A stretch of DNA of 64,000 nucleotides, from positions 275,934-339,933 of the forward strand of contig NZ_BMXP01000001.1 in assembly GCF_014651815.1 (NCBI RefSeq), given 5' to 3'. Within the stretch, counting starts at the first letter, position 1. Every line of letters begins with the position of its first letter. The notes below the pieces were generated by a model. It was not told the DNA's origin. It did no database searches and saw nothing but the letters and a program-made list of their open reading frames with translations. Shown here piece after piece: positions 10,860-19,661 of the stretch. Source of the DNA: Alteromonas halophila. GTDB taxonomy: Bacteria; Pseudomonadota; Gammaproteobacteria; Enterobacterales; Alteromonadaceae. A program made the translations under genes and the position numbers.

Positions 10860-10886
10860 AAAAAAGGGGGCGCATGCCCCCTTTCA
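10860..10886 (+). terminator. Hairpin after the first TonB receptor gene
   Basis: AAAGGGGG / CCCCCTTT around a CGCATG loop. The T-tract is short (TTTCAT), so termination may be incomplete and could let some transcription into the sigma factor gene 70 bases on. Confidence 0.6.
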
Positions 10887-10948
10887 TGGTATAACACACA
10901 ATAAAAACAGACGGGCTTCGACACCCGCAATGGAACACCGTTACAATT

Positions 10949-11497
10949 ATGCGCACAACGTCAACACTGACTGAGACATTTCTGAAGTACCGTAACCGGC
11001 TGCGAAAGGCAATAAGCCCGATTGTCAGCGGTGACGATATTGAAGATATCGTGCAGGAAGCGTTTATAAAAAGCTATGAGGCTCAGCTCAAACAGGAAAT
11101 TCAGTATGAGCGGACGTACATGCTGAAAACGGTGCGCAACCTGGCGATTAATCACGTCAAAAGTGCCGCCAGTCAGCACAATCTGAGCGTCGATAACATG
11201 GATTCGTTACCCCATGAACTCGTAGGCTATAGCCTTGATAAACATGTAGAAAGTAAAGAGCGATTTATTCACTTTTGTCGTGCAACAGACAGCTTGTCCG
11301 CCGATGTCAAACGGGTATTTTTACTCAAAAAAGTGTATGGTATGAAACAAAAAGATATTGCTGACCTTATTGGGATCAGTGAGAGCACCGTGGAAAAACA
11401 TGTCGCTAAAGGCCTGTTGCACTGTTCCCGGTTTTTAAAAGAAGCCTCGCAAAATAGCAGTCGCGAAATCGCTTCCAAGGACATAAAAAAGCAGTAA
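10949..11497 (+). CDS. ECF RNA polymerase sigma factor, FecI-like
   Basis: 182 residues with two sigma-70 regions and no region 1 or 3, which is the ECF layout. Region 2 contains DDIEDIVQEAFIKSYEA and RTYMLKTVRNLAINHVKS. Region 4 contains LLKKVYGMKQKDIADLIGISESTVEKHVAKGLLHCSRFL, a helix-turn-helix for -35 recognition. The next gene, two bases on, is a FecR-type regulator, followed by an STN-bearing TonB receptor. This is the classic cell-surface signalling arrangement, in which the receptor senses its ligand and releases the sigma factor through FecR. Its likely targets are the two flanking receptor genes (inference). Confidence 0.92.
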   Translation: MRTTSTLTETFLKYRNRLRKAISPIVSGDDIEDIVQEAFIKSYEAQLKQEIQYERTYMLKTVRNLAINHVKSAASQHNLSVDNMDSLPHELVGYSLDKHVESKERFIHFCRATDSLSADVKRVFLLKKVYGMKQKDIADLIGISESTVEKHVAKGLLHCSRFLKEASQNSSREIASKDIKKQ

Positions 11498-11499
11498 TC

Positions 11500-12561
11500 A
11501 TGAGTAATATAAGGCAGTTCTCCAGTAAAGACGATCTCGAGGAGCAGGCGTGCTTGTGGATAAGCCGTCTGGATCGCGGCTTATCAGCGTCAGAGAAACA
11601 GACCCTTGATGCGTGGGTTGCCGCAAGTCAGGCGCATCGTAAGGCGCTGTTTGATGCGGCCAGCCTGTGGGATGATATGAGTGTGCTTAATGAACTCAGT
11701 GGTCTGTTCCCACAAACAAAAACCAAACAGGACAGCGGCCGTGTAAAGCGCCTTGTGAATCAGGCACGCTGGAGTGTTGCTGCAGGTTTTATGCTTGCGG
11801 TAGTGGGCGTGAGCCTAATCATCAATCATGTGATTTTCCAGCCGGATACGAGCATCGCCAAAACCGTCGAGCAGATTCGTACTGGCGTGGGTGAACAGAA
11901 AAATGTGGTGCTTGCCGATGGCTCTGAATTGCACGTAAACACCGATTCCTTGTTGTCAGTCACCTACAGTAATGCGTCGCGCGATATTGTGCTGTTGAAA
12001 GGCGAAGCCCATTTTGAGGTGGCGCACGATGAGGGGCGCCCGTTTACGGTCACAGCCGGTGAGAACCGGGTTACGGCAGTAGGAACGGCGTTCAATATGC
12101 AGTACGTGGATGATCAGGCCTTTGAGTTGGTGGTAACAGAGGGCAAAGTACTGGTTAATGACCGATTTACGCCTTTAGCTGACAATGAATCACTGTTCTC
12201 CGATAACAGTGAGACAGCCCGGGGACTGTTGATGGTCGCCGGAGAGAAGGCGAAGGTGAAAGGGGATGTAGAGGCCCGCAATAACCTCACGCAAACAGAT
12301 ATTGATGATGATCTTGCCTGGCAAAAGGGCATGATCGTGTTTAAAGGTGAGCCACTCTCGGCCGTGCTTGAAGAAATTGGTCGCTATACCCCGGTTCGTT
12401 TCTCTGTACAGGATCCTGCACTTAAGCAACGTCGGGTAGCGGGCTACTTTCGGGTCGGCGATATTGATGGCTTGCTGTCGGCACTGAAAAACAGTTTTAA
12501 TATCGAGCATCAGAAGCTAGGTGAGAGCAGTATCCTGTTGTCCACCGCCGGCAGCAGCTAA
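11500..12561 (+). CDS. FecR-type transmembrane anti-sigma / sigma regulator
   Basis: 353 residues. An N-terminal DUF4880-type segment (residues about 12-55, EEQACLWISRLDRGLSASEKQTLDAWVAAS) is expected to hold the sigma factor in the cytoplasm. One membrane helix lies at about 91-113. The periplasmic FecR domain (about 125-220) includes RTGVGEQKNVVLADGSELHVN and VLLKGEAHFEVAHDEGRPFTV. A DUF4974-like C-terminus follows (near 275-350, LAWQKGMIVFKGEPLSAVLEEIGRYTP), which would contact the receptor's STN domain. It starts two bases after the sigma gene, so the pair is translationally linked. The receptor with the STN domain follows 148 bases later. Confidence 0.93.
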   Translation: MSNIRQFSSKDDLEEQACLWISRLDRGLSASEKQTLDAWVAASQAHRKALFDAASLWDDMSVLNELSGLFPQTKTKQDSGRVKRLVNQARWSVAAGFMLAVVGVSLIINHVIFQPDTSIAKTVEQIRTGVGEQKNVVLADGSELHVNTDSLLSVTYSNASRDIVLLKGEAHFEVAHDEGRPFTVTAGENRVTAVGTAFNMQYVDDQAFELVVTEGKVLVNDRFTPLADNESLFSDNSETARGLLMVAGEKAKVKGDVEARNNLTQTDIDDDLAWQKGMIVFKGEPLSAVLEEIGRYTPVRFSVQDPALKQRRVAGYFRVGDIDGLLSALKNSFNIEHQKLGESSILLSTAGSS

Positions 12562-12709
12562 GCGGCCTGTTTATTACGCGCCGTACTGATATTAAGCGGC
12601 GCGAATCTGTAGTGTGCCGGTTGATGACTCAACACAGCAGCCGCTTCACCAATGTATGCCACTGATAGACGCCCTCATACACTGGTGAATATTGCAGCAA
12701 TGTGACACT

Positions 12710-15694
12710 ATGTTTTTCCTGAATACCTGCCGCGAAGTTAATGCCTTGTTTAGTTTGCCCATTATCCAAACAGCCTGTCAGGTCTGCGGATTTTATCGCA
12801 GTGGCTCACGGCGTGCGGGTATCTGGCTGATTTGGTTTCCTATTTTGTTCACGCTTGGCAGCGCTTCTGCAGCGCCCGCAACATCTACGTTTCGCTTTGA
12901 TATTCCGGCACAGGACGCTAATGCCGCACTTACCGAGTTGGCCAAACAGGCCAATATAACCCTTCTTTTTCCGTTCGAACTGGCAAAACAGGTAAAAACG
13001 AATTCTCTGCAGGGCACGTTTACCCTCAATGACGCGCTGCGCTCATTGCTTGAGGGCACAGCACTTGCTGTCACAACTGACGACAATGGCAGTATCAGTA
13101 TTCGTTCCCGCGACAGTCTTACAGTCAGGACGCCGGCGCCGCAGACAGAGCAGCAGTCAGACACCAATGCTAATCATGGACTTGAGCGAATTGCCGTGGT
13201 CGGGACCCGGAATTCCCCGCGCAGTGTTGCAGAGTCTCCGGTTCCGCTGGACATCTTGTCTGCTGAAACACTGGGCGCTCAGGGTGATACCGATACGCTG
13301 TCGATGTTAAGCGCGCTGGTCCCGTCGCTGAATGTTAATGACCAGCCTATAAACGATGCCACCAGCCTGGTACGGCCTGCCAATTTGCGTGGCATGGCCT
13401 CTGATCACACCTTATTGCTGCTTAATGGAAAGCGGCGGCACCGCTCTGCTGTGATCACGTTTCTTGGCGGCGGGTTGTCGGATGGCGCTCAGGGCCCCGA
13501 TATATCGGTGATCCCTGCTTATGCACTGAAGCAGGTGGAAGTGTTGCGCGATGGCGCTGCTGCACAATATGGCTCTGATGCCATTGCCGGTGTGATCAAC
13601 TTTGTGCTCAAAGATGCCCGTGAGGGGGGCAGCGTTAGTGTGCAGAGCGGACAATACGGTGAGGGAGACGGAGAACTGCTGCAAATTCAGGGAAATGTTG
13701 GTTTGCCGCTGGGCGAAAAGGGCTTTGCCAATCTTACTGCGGAGTACCGGCAGCAAAATGCGACCTCCCGCTCTGTGCAGCGCGATGATGCGCAGGCCCT
13801 GACTGATGCAGGTAACCCGTACATTGCCAATCCTGCGCAAGTTTGGGGAACGCTGGACGTGGACAGCGATATTAAATTTGCGGCAAATTTAGGTTGGGAA
13901 ATATCGGCGACAACAGAGGGGTTTGCGTTTGCCAATGTGGCGCGACGTGAAATCCACGGTGGCTTTTATTATCGTCACCCACATTTGCGTCAGGGGGTGT
14001 TCAGCCGGGAAAGTGCGGTGTCAGAGGACCCGGTACTGCTAGTCGCCGATCTGGACGGGCTGGACCAGGGTATTGCTTGCCCACAGATCTTTATTTCTGG
14101 TGATAACGTCCTGGAAAATCCGGATTATCAACGTATTGCCGATAACAGCACGGCACTCGGACAGAACTGCTTTGCGTATAATGAGTGGTATCCGGGAGGC
14201 TTTACCCCCCGTTTTGGGGGGACCGTGACAGACGTAGCTGCGTTTGTGGGTGTCACCAGTGAACTTCGTTCTGGCTGGTCGGTGGAACTGAGTGCCGGAG
14301 TAGGGTATTCCGATATCGAGTACGCCTTGAGTGAGACGGTGAATCCGTCATTAGGGCCGTCCTCGCCGACCCGGTTTTCGCCCGGCAGTGTGAGTCAGGT
14401 TGAACGTACCGTGAACCTGGATTTTGTGCGTCTGCTGGACATCGGAATGGAGGAAATGCTTAGTGTGGCGATTGGTGCAGAATGGCGCCGGGAAACGTAC
14501 TTCCAGAAAGCAGGCGATGAGGCGTCCTACCTTGCTGGCCGGTTTGCCTATAACAGTGAGTCAGAATTGTCTCAGGGCTTCAGTGTCGGCTCTAATGGGT
14601 TTCCGGGCTATCAACCGCAATCTGCCGGGCACTGGAGCCGCAGAAACTGGGCACTTTATTCCGATGTCGAGCTGTATCCGACACCAGACTGGCAACTGGG
14701 CGTTGCTACCCGGGTTGAACGTTTCTCTGATTTTGGTACTACCTTTGATGGTAAAATCAGTACCCGCTACATGCTCAACGAGGCGTTTGCGTTGAGAGGA
14801 TCGTTAAGTACCGGTTTCAAAGCACCGACCGTAGGGCAAAGCAATGTGATTAATGTGACGACTGCCTATGGTGCCAATGGTCTGGAAGATCAGGCAACCC
14901 TGCCGCCTACCGATCTGATTTCACAACAGTTGGGGGCGACACCTCTGACTCCTGAAGAGTCGGTTAATCTCAGTCTTGGCGTGGTGTATCAGCTGGACGA
15001 AAAATTTTTACTCACCTTTGACTATTTCAATATCCGTCTGTCAGACCGGATCAGCACGACATCAGCGATTCCTCTTACCGATGAAGACATTCAGGTGTTA
15101 GATGCGCAAGGCCGGCCAGAGGCGGCGACGTACAATGCAGCAAAATACTTTACCAATGACTTCGATACCCGTACTCAGGGCGTGGACCTGGTGTTGCACT
15201 ATGATTTTGGCGTTGGCGCGTGGCAGCATAACCTGGTTGGGGCATTTAACTGGACAGACACGCAGGTTGAGCGGGTCACACTATACCCGGCGGTAGTTGA
15301 ATCAGAGCGTGTCCTGACACCGAACCTGACAACAGCACGTATTCGTATGCTGGAAGATAATCTGCCTGCCTACAGAGGCAGCTTAACCTGGACGCAAAAA
15401 CAAGGCGCATTGTCACTGGTGTGGCGGCTCAACCACTACGCTGGCTTTTACGAGGATCATTTGGATGCGTCTGCAGGCTTTGACATAGAGAGCGGCAGTA
15501 TCACGACCCTTGACGCGGATGTCCGCTGGCAGGTAACTGATATGTGGTCACTAACATTAGGTGCAAATAACCTGTTTGATCGCCGGCCAGATGAAAATCC
15601 CTATCAGGGAGTGGTGGGAGCACGTTATCCGTCTACATCACCGTCGGGGATTAACGGTGCATTTTATTACCTTGGGACCAGACTGGCGTTCTGA
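12710..15694 (+). CDS. TonB-dependent outer-membrane receptor with N-terminal STN signalling domain
   Basis: About 994 residues. A hydrophobic signal segment (WLIWFPILFTLGSASAAPA) is followed by an STN (secretin/TonB N-terminus) domain: FRFDIPAQDANAALTELAKQ through GTFTLNDALRSLLEGTALAV. A plug and barrel follow, ending YLGTRLAF. The plug is almost residue-for-residue that of the receptor at 8263-10845 (NVNDQPINDA, LVRPANLRGMASDHTL, SAVITFLGGGLSDGAQGPDI). The STN domain marks it as the sensory receptor for the FecI/FecR pair just upstream. The start is uncertain: the ATG at 12710 has no good ribosome site and leaves about 35 residues before the hydrophobic core, so a later non-ATG start is possible; a TTG at 12692 is also in frame. 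Confidence 0.9.
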   Translation: MFFLNTCREVNALFSLPIIQTACQVCGFYRSGSRRAGIWLIWFPILFTLGSASAAPATSTFRFDIPAQDANAALTELAKQANITLLFPFELAKQVKTNSLQGTFTLNDALRSLLEGTALAVTTDDNGSISIRSRDSLTVRTPAPQTEQQSDTNANHGLERIAVVGTRNSPRSVAESPVPLDILSAETLGAQGDTDTLSMLSALVPSLNVNDQPINDATSLVRPANLRGMASDHTLLLLNGKRRHRSAVITFLGGGLSDGAQGPDISVIPAYALKQVEVLRDGAAAQYGSDAIAGVINFVLKDAREGGSVSVQSGQYGEGDGELLQIQGNVGLPLGEKGFANLTAEYRQQNATSRSVQRDDAQALTDAGNPYIANPAQVWGTLDVDSDIKFAANLGWEISATTEGFAFANVARREIHGGFYYRHPHLRQGVFSRESAVSEDPVLLVADLDGLDQGIACPQIFISGDNVLENPDYQRIADNSTALGQNCFAYNEWYPGGFTPRFGGTVTDVAAFVGVTSELRSGWSVELSAGVGYSDIEYALSETVNPSLGPSSPTRFSPGSVSQVERTVNLDFVRLLDIGMEEMLSVAIGAEWRRETYFQKAGDEASYLAGRFAYNSESELSQGFSVGSNGFPGYQPQSAGHWSRRNWALYSDVELYPTPDWQLGVATRVERFSDFGTTFDGKISTRYMLNEAFALRGSLSTGFKAPTVGQSNVINVTTAYGANGLEDQATLPPTDLISQQLGATPLTPEESVNLSLGVVYQLDEKFLLTFDYFNIRLSDRISTTSAIPLTDEDIQVLDAQGRPEAATYNAAKYFTNDFDTRTQGVDLVLHYDFGVGAWQHNLVGAFNWTDTQVERVTLYPAVVESERVLTPNLTTARIRMLEDNLPAYRGSLTWTQKQGALSLVWRLNHYAGFYEDHLDASAGFDIESGSITTLDADVRWQVTDMWSLTLGANNLFDRRPDENPYQGVVGARYPSTSPSGINGAFYYLGTRLAF

Positions 15695-15812
15695 TGACGG
15701 AAAAGGGTTAAGGAAGATGCGAATAAGTCTGTCATCACTCAGCGGGTCCTGAAGTGCTTAGTCGCAAGGCAGGTTTCGCAGACCATGGCCGTCGCCCTTG
15801 TAAGAAACTTTC

Positions 15813-16007
15813 TTAACACACTTCGTGAAAGAGGGTCTCGTCTATGATCGTTGCATCAATAATTTGCTGTGCCATATGTATACATTTTCCACACTGGCTG
15901 CCCAGATCAAGTTGCTTGCGCAACTCACGGATATTCCCAGCCCCTTCATTCTGAACGGCGTGGCGAATGTCTTTGTCGGTGACCCCGTAACACATGCAAA
16001 CGAACAT
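15813..16007 (-). CDS. bfd: Bacterioferritin-associated ferredoxin
   Basis: 64 residues forming a BFD-like [2Fe-2S] domain with the expected cysteines: CMC in MFVCMCYGVTD and CGKC in GSQCGKCIHMAQQI. Bfd donates electrons to bacterioferritin so that stored ferric iron can be released. The ATG at 16007 is preceded by GAGGT, whereas an upstream in-frame GTG at 16019 has no such site. A Fur-box-like sequence lies 23-45 bases upstream, which fits the known iron-starvation induction of bfd. No bacterioferritin gene lies next to it in this window. Confidence 0.93.
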   Translation of the reverse strand: MFVCMCYGVTDKDIRHAVQNEGAGNIRELRKQLDLGSQCGKCIHMAQQIIDATIIDETLFHEVC

Positions 16008-16029
16008 TAGCGACCTCACTTAATTAGTG

Positions 16030-16052
16030 AAAATGATAATAGTTGTTATTTG
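16030..16052 (-). promoter_or_regulatory. Fur-box-like operator upstream of bfd
   Basis: AAAATGATAATAGTTGTTAT matches the left half of the Fur consensus (TGATAAT) exactly; the right half matches partly. It lies immediately upstream of bfd, where a Fur repressor would be expected to act. Confidence 0.6.
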
Positions 16053-16230
16053 AGTTCATTGCAAGCGGATCATTTATGATTGCCGATTCATCAGTCTGTT
16101 CATAAATCTCCACATCAGACCAGATATTCTGACTCAGGCGGTTGTGATCTTGTCAGTCGGACCAATATTAGCAGCGTGGCACATATAATAATGCCGCGAT
16201 AATCATAATGAATTAAAAATGGAGCGAACA

Positions 16231-16836
16231 ATGAGCGTATTAGTTGGCCGTAAGGCCCCAGACTTCACAGCAGCTGCAGTTAAAGGCAACGGCGAAATTG
16301 TTGAAGATTTCAACTTTGCTGACACGATCAAAGGCAAAAAAGCGGTGCTGTTTTTCTATCCGCTGGACTTCACTTTCGTTTGCCCGTCAGAACTGATTGC
16401 TTTTGACAAGCGCTTTGAAGAATTTCAAAAGCGTGGCGTAGAAGTTATTGGTGTTTCTATCGACTCACAGTTTTCGCACAATGCATGGCGTAATACGCCG
16501 GTGAATGACGGTGGTATTGGTCAGGTTAAATACACGCTGGTTGCAGATGTGAAGCACGAAGTTTGCCAGGCTTATGACGTTGAACATCCAGATGCAGGTG
16601 TTGCGTTCCGTGGTTCCTTTTTGATTGATGAAGAAGGCATGGTGCGCCATCAGGTCGTTAATGATCTGCCGTTAGGCCGTAATATTGACGAAATGCTGCG
16701 TATGGTTGATGCACTGGCGTTCCATGAAGAGCACGGTGAAGTTTGCCCGGCAGGCTGGACAGAAGGCAAATCCGGTATGGATGCATCCCCTGAGGGTGTT
16801 GCTAAGTACCTGTCAGAAGAAGCTGACAAACTGTAA
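16231..16836 (+). CDS. Typical 2-Cys peroxiredoxin (AhpC/Prx1 type)
   Basis: 201 residues starting MSVLVGRKAPDFTA. It has the peroxidatic cysteine in DFTFVCPSE (about residue 51) and the resolving cysteine in GEVCPAGW (about 173), plus the conserved FRGSFLID segment. The enzyme reduces hydrogen peroxide and organic peroxides with electrons from thioredoxin or AhpF. No ahpF is adjacent, so thioredoxin is the likelier donor (inference). The ATG at 16231 has GGAG seven bases before it. A terminator follows 11 bases after the stop, so it is a single-gene unit in the sodB-grxD-bfd stress neighbourhood. Confidence 0.95.
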   Translation: MSVLVGRKAPDFTAAAVKGNGEIVEDFNFADTIKGKKAVLFFYPLDFTFVCPSELIAFDKRFEEFQKRGVEVIGVSIDSQFSHNAWRNTPVNDGGIGQVKYTLVADVKHEVCQAYDVEHPDAGVAFRGSFLIDEEGMVRHQVVNDLPLGRNIDEMLRMVDALAFHEEHGEVCPAGWTEGKSGMDASPEGVAKYLSEEADKL

Positions 16837-16847
16837 AACAGATACAG

Positions 16848-16870
16848 CCGGCCCATCAGGGCCGGTTTTC
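16848..16870 (+). terminator. Intrinsic terminator of the peroxiredoxin gene
   Basis: CCGGCCC / GGGCCGG with an ATCA loop and TTTT, between convergent peroxiredoxin and rnt genes. Confidence 0.85.
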
Positions 16871-16891
16871 TTCCGGTCAGGGAATAGCTTT

Positions 16892-17545
16892 TTAGTTGTT
16901 CTGCGCCGGCGTTTCCTCTTCTGGCAATGGCCATCCCCCTAAGTTGCGATAGCGATTGACAATGTAGCAAAACAGTTCGGTGGTCTTTGTTGCATCGTAC
17001 AATGCGCTGTGCGCCTCATTTTGATCAAACTCGATACCCGCAGCCCGACAGGCTTTCACCAGCACAGTTTGGCCTACAGCGAGCCCGGCCAGGCTGGTCG
17101 TATCAAACGACACAAACGGGTGAAACGGTGTGCGCTTTATCTTACTGCGATCAATCGCCGCATTGACAAAGCCGTGATCAAACGCGGCATTATGCGCAAC
17201 AATGACAGAACGCTGACAGTCCGCGTTTTTCTGGGCTTTGCGGACATCCTTACATAACGCCTTCATTGCCTCACTTTCTTCAATGGCACCGCGCAGGGCG
17301 CAATCGGGATCAATACCATTAAATTCCAGTGCCGCCGGCTCCAGGTTGGCGCCCTCAAACGGGGTGACATGGTGATGAAACGCGGCATCCGGATGCAACA
17401 GGCCATCGTCATCCATCCGCACAGTTACCGCTGCAATCTCTAACAGCGCATCTGTGTGTGCATTAAATCCCGCAGTTTCTACATCGATAATGACAGGAAA
17501 GTACCCGCGAAACCGGGTCGATAGCTTGTTGACGGTGTCTGACAT
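16892..17545 (-). CDS. rnt: Ribonuclease T
   Basis: A 3'-5' exoribonuclease of the DEDDh family that trims tRNA CCA ends and other stable RNAs. About 217 residues, with the exonuclease motifs visible: Exo [12 protein letters not shown], Exo II region [14 protein letters not shown], and Exo [17 protein letters not shown] with the catalytic histidine. The ATG at 17545 was chosen because AGGA sits four to five bases upstream and RNase T proteins begin close to the [13 protein letters not shown] segment; a start at 17638 would add about 31 unrelated residues. It is divergent from motY, the same pairing as in Vibrio and Shewanella. Confidence 0.96.
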   Translation of the reverse strand: MSDTVNKLSTRFRGYFPVIIDVETAGFNAHTDALLEIAAVTVRMDDDGLLHPDAAFHHHVTPFEGANLEPAALEFNGIDPDCALRGAIEESEAMKALCKDVRKAQKNADCQRSVIVAHNAAFDHGFVNAAIDRSKIKRTPFHPFVSFDTTSLAGLAVGQTVLVKACRAAGIEFDQNEAHSALYDATKTTELFCYIVNRYRNLGGWPLPEEETPAQNN

Positions 17546-17788
17546 AATATCCTTCGCAGATGGCATTGACGGGACGGCTTCACGCCGGTCAAGGGGTTGA
17601 AACTTGAACAATGGCACACGGCCATTGCTGGGACGCAATTATTACAGCTACGCGGCAAAGTATCTACCACACGACCTTATGCCGGGTAAAAAGTAGGCCA
17701 TTGGGTTAAACTTTTGTGCAAAAATGACGATACTATGAAGACCAAGGCGTATTTACGTGTCTGTGCATTGTTGTAAAGGAAGGTGTAA

Positions 17789-18655
17789 GTGATTTTACGT
17801 ATACTGATAATCTGTCTGACCGGGCTGAGTGCATGCGCGCAGGGATCGATGCGTCAGTATGCTGCCCCGGTAGAGGATTCTGACTGGCAGGTGGTTAACG
17901 AGAACCGTCTGCAGTGCGCGCTTGAACATAACGTTCCGGGCTACGGTGATGCCGTCTTTACCAGTGTGGCGTCAAAGCAGCTTAATATGGCGTTTGAGCT
18001 GGATATGCACGTATTGCCCCGCGAGTTTGGTGTCGCAGCCGTTTATTCGGTACCTCCGACCTGGATGCCTGGGCGCACACCCAAACCCATCGCCGAGATG
18101 CAGGTACGTAAACAGTACAACGGCGATTTACCTGAAAAAGCCGCCTGGACGATGTTGTCTGAGCTGGAAAAAGGCTTCTGGCCGACCATATATTATCAGG
18201 ATTGGTATAACCGCTACGATAAAGTCAGTGTGGCACTTAACGCCAGTAATTTTACCCCGCAGTACCGTGAGTTTATTCGCTGCGTTTCAAATTTACTGCC
18301 GTACAGTTTTGAAGATATTGCGTATACGGTGCTCTCTTATGAGAAAAACAGTACCGATCTCACCAAATATTCGCAGAAGCGGTTAAACATGATAGGTGAG
18401 TATCTCAAAGAAGACGCAGACCTGGAACTGGTCTTGCTCGATGGGTATACCGACAGCTACGGCGGACGCTGGAATAACGAGCAGCTTTCCTTACGCCGTG
18501 CCAACGCAGTCAAAGAATACTTCTCCGCGCTGGGTATTCCGGCTCAAAGAATTGAAGTTACCGGGCATGGCGAGCGCCGTCATATTGCGCCGAACAATAC
18601 CAGCGATGCCCGTGCTAAAAACCGCCGTGTCGTGGTGAGACTGTCCAAGTCGTAA
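17789..18655 (+). CDS. motY: MotY, sodium-driven flagellar motor T-ring protein
   Basis: 288 residues. The N-terminal domain resembles Vibrio MotY (WQVVNENRLQCALEHNVPGYGDAVF, MLSELEKGFWPTIYYQDW, VSNLLPYSFEDIAYTVLSYEKNS), followed by an OmpA-type peptidoglycan-binding domain (about 180-285) with LVLLDGYTDSYGG, NEQLSLRRANAVKEYF and DARAKNRRVVV. MotY forms the periplasmic T ring that anchors PomAB stators to the wall. The start is GTG with GGAAGGT upstream. The leader ends LTGLSAC (Cys16), which reads as a lipobox, so this MotY may be a lipoprotein, whereas Vibrio MotY has a normal cleavable signal. No other flagellar genes are nearby; next to rnt is its usual location. Confidence 0.9.
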   Translation: MILRILIICLTGLSACAQGSMRQYAAPVEDSDWQVVNENRLQCALEHNVPGYGDAVFTSVASKQLNMAFELDMHVLPREFGVAAVYSVPPTWMPGRTPKPIAEMQVRKQYNGDLPEKAAWTMLSELEKGFWPTIYYQDWYNRYDKVSVALNASNFTPQYREFIRCVSNLLPYSFEDIAYTVLSYEKNSTDLTKYSQKRLNMIGEYLKEDADLELVLLDGYTDSYGGRWNNEQLSLRRANAVKEYFSALGIPAQRIEVTGHGERRHIAPNNTSDARAKNRRVVVRLSKS

Positions 18656-18659
18656 CGGG

Positions 18660-19661
18660 TCAGTCTCGCCCGTGCAGGTAAGCTTTCACTGCAGGCACCT
18701 GGTCGGTAAACACGCCATCTACGGCGAGCTGCTCTTTGAGTAATGACAGCAGCTGTATGGATGTCATTTTCCCTGGCAGGGCATCCGTCCGAAACGTGTA
18801 GGGATGAACAATCAGCCCCTTTGTTTTTGCCCGTTGCAGCCAGTCAGGTATGTCCTGTGACGCACTGACAAGGTGCGTGATCCAGGGGCCAATGCCGTCG
18901 ACGTAGGGGGTAAGGGTATCAATGCCGCGGACCGTTCGAAGCGCCTGATAGTCGGTATCCGATTCCTGCCAGCTGTTATCCCCAATCAGCATAATCAGCT
19001 TGCCGGTATAGTTCAGTTCATCACGAATTCGCTTAATTTCTTTTAAATCAAAGCACTGCAGAATCAGGTTGGCATCGTTGGCAGTAAGACCATAGTCCGC
19101 CAGCGTGTTCAGCACAATGTTGCTGATATCGGCGCCCTGACGCTTGTGCCAGGACGGCGACTTAATTTCAGTGTAAAAACCCACTGTGCTATGGGTAAGT
19201 CGGTTGAGCTCAACGATGAGCTCAATATGCTCCCGCAATGTGGCAATTCTGAAATCGGTACGCTCACTGCCAAACCGCGACGGAAACACAGCTTTACCCT
19301 CGGCATTGTGGCGCTCATGAATACGCAGTGTTTTAAGTTCGGCCAACGTGAAGTCGATAGCATAAAAGCGGCCGTCTTTGCGTGCCCGCTCGGGAAACAC
19401 GGATTCGACGTTTGTCACCGTTTCTAAATGGATGTCGTGCAGGACGATGGGAATGTGGTCGCGACTTAGTACCACATCCTGTTCGATATAATCCGGCGCC
19501 TGCGCATGAGCAAGTGTCGCGGCGGCCAGGGTATGTTCCGGCAGATAGCCGGACGCGCCGCGGTGAGCAATAATATCAAAGGCCTGAGACGGACTGCTAA
19601 CGATCAGCAACGCTGACACGAAAAAGACAGCGCGAATCAGCGCCCGATAGTACCGGTGCAT
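18660..19661 (-). CDS. glpQ: Periplasmic glycerophosphodiester phosphodiesterase
   Basis: 333 residues with a Sec signal peptide (ALIRAVFFVSALLIVSSPSQA/FD). The GDPD catalytic start DIIAHRGASGYLPEHTLAA supplies the essential His-Arg pair, and IEQDVVLSRDHIPIVLHDIHLETVTNV supplies the metal-binding Glu/Asp and the second His. GlpQ hydrolyses glycerophosphodiesters in the periplasm to glycerol-3-phosphate and an alcohol. The length and signal peptide favour GlpQ over cytoplasmic UgpQ. It is convergent with motY with four bases between stops, and follows gloA on the same strand, possibly co-transcribed. No glpT transporter is adjacent. Confidence 0.93.
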   Translation of the reverse strand: MHRYYRALIRAVFFVSALLIVSSPSQAFDIIAHRGASGYLPEHTLAAATLAHAQAPDYIEQDVVLSRDHIPIVLHDIHLETVTNVESVFPERARKDGRFYAIDFTLAELKTLRIHERHNAEGKAVFPSRFGSERTDFRIATLREHIELIVELNRLTHSTVGFYTEIKSPSWHKRQGADISNIVLNTLADYGLTANDANLILQCFDLKEIKRIRDELNYTGKLIMLIGDNSWQESDTDYQALRTVRGIDTLTPYVDGIGPWITHLVSASQDIPDWLQRAKTKGLIVHPYTFRTDALPGKMTSIQLLSLLKEQLAVDGVFTDQVPAVKAYLHGRD

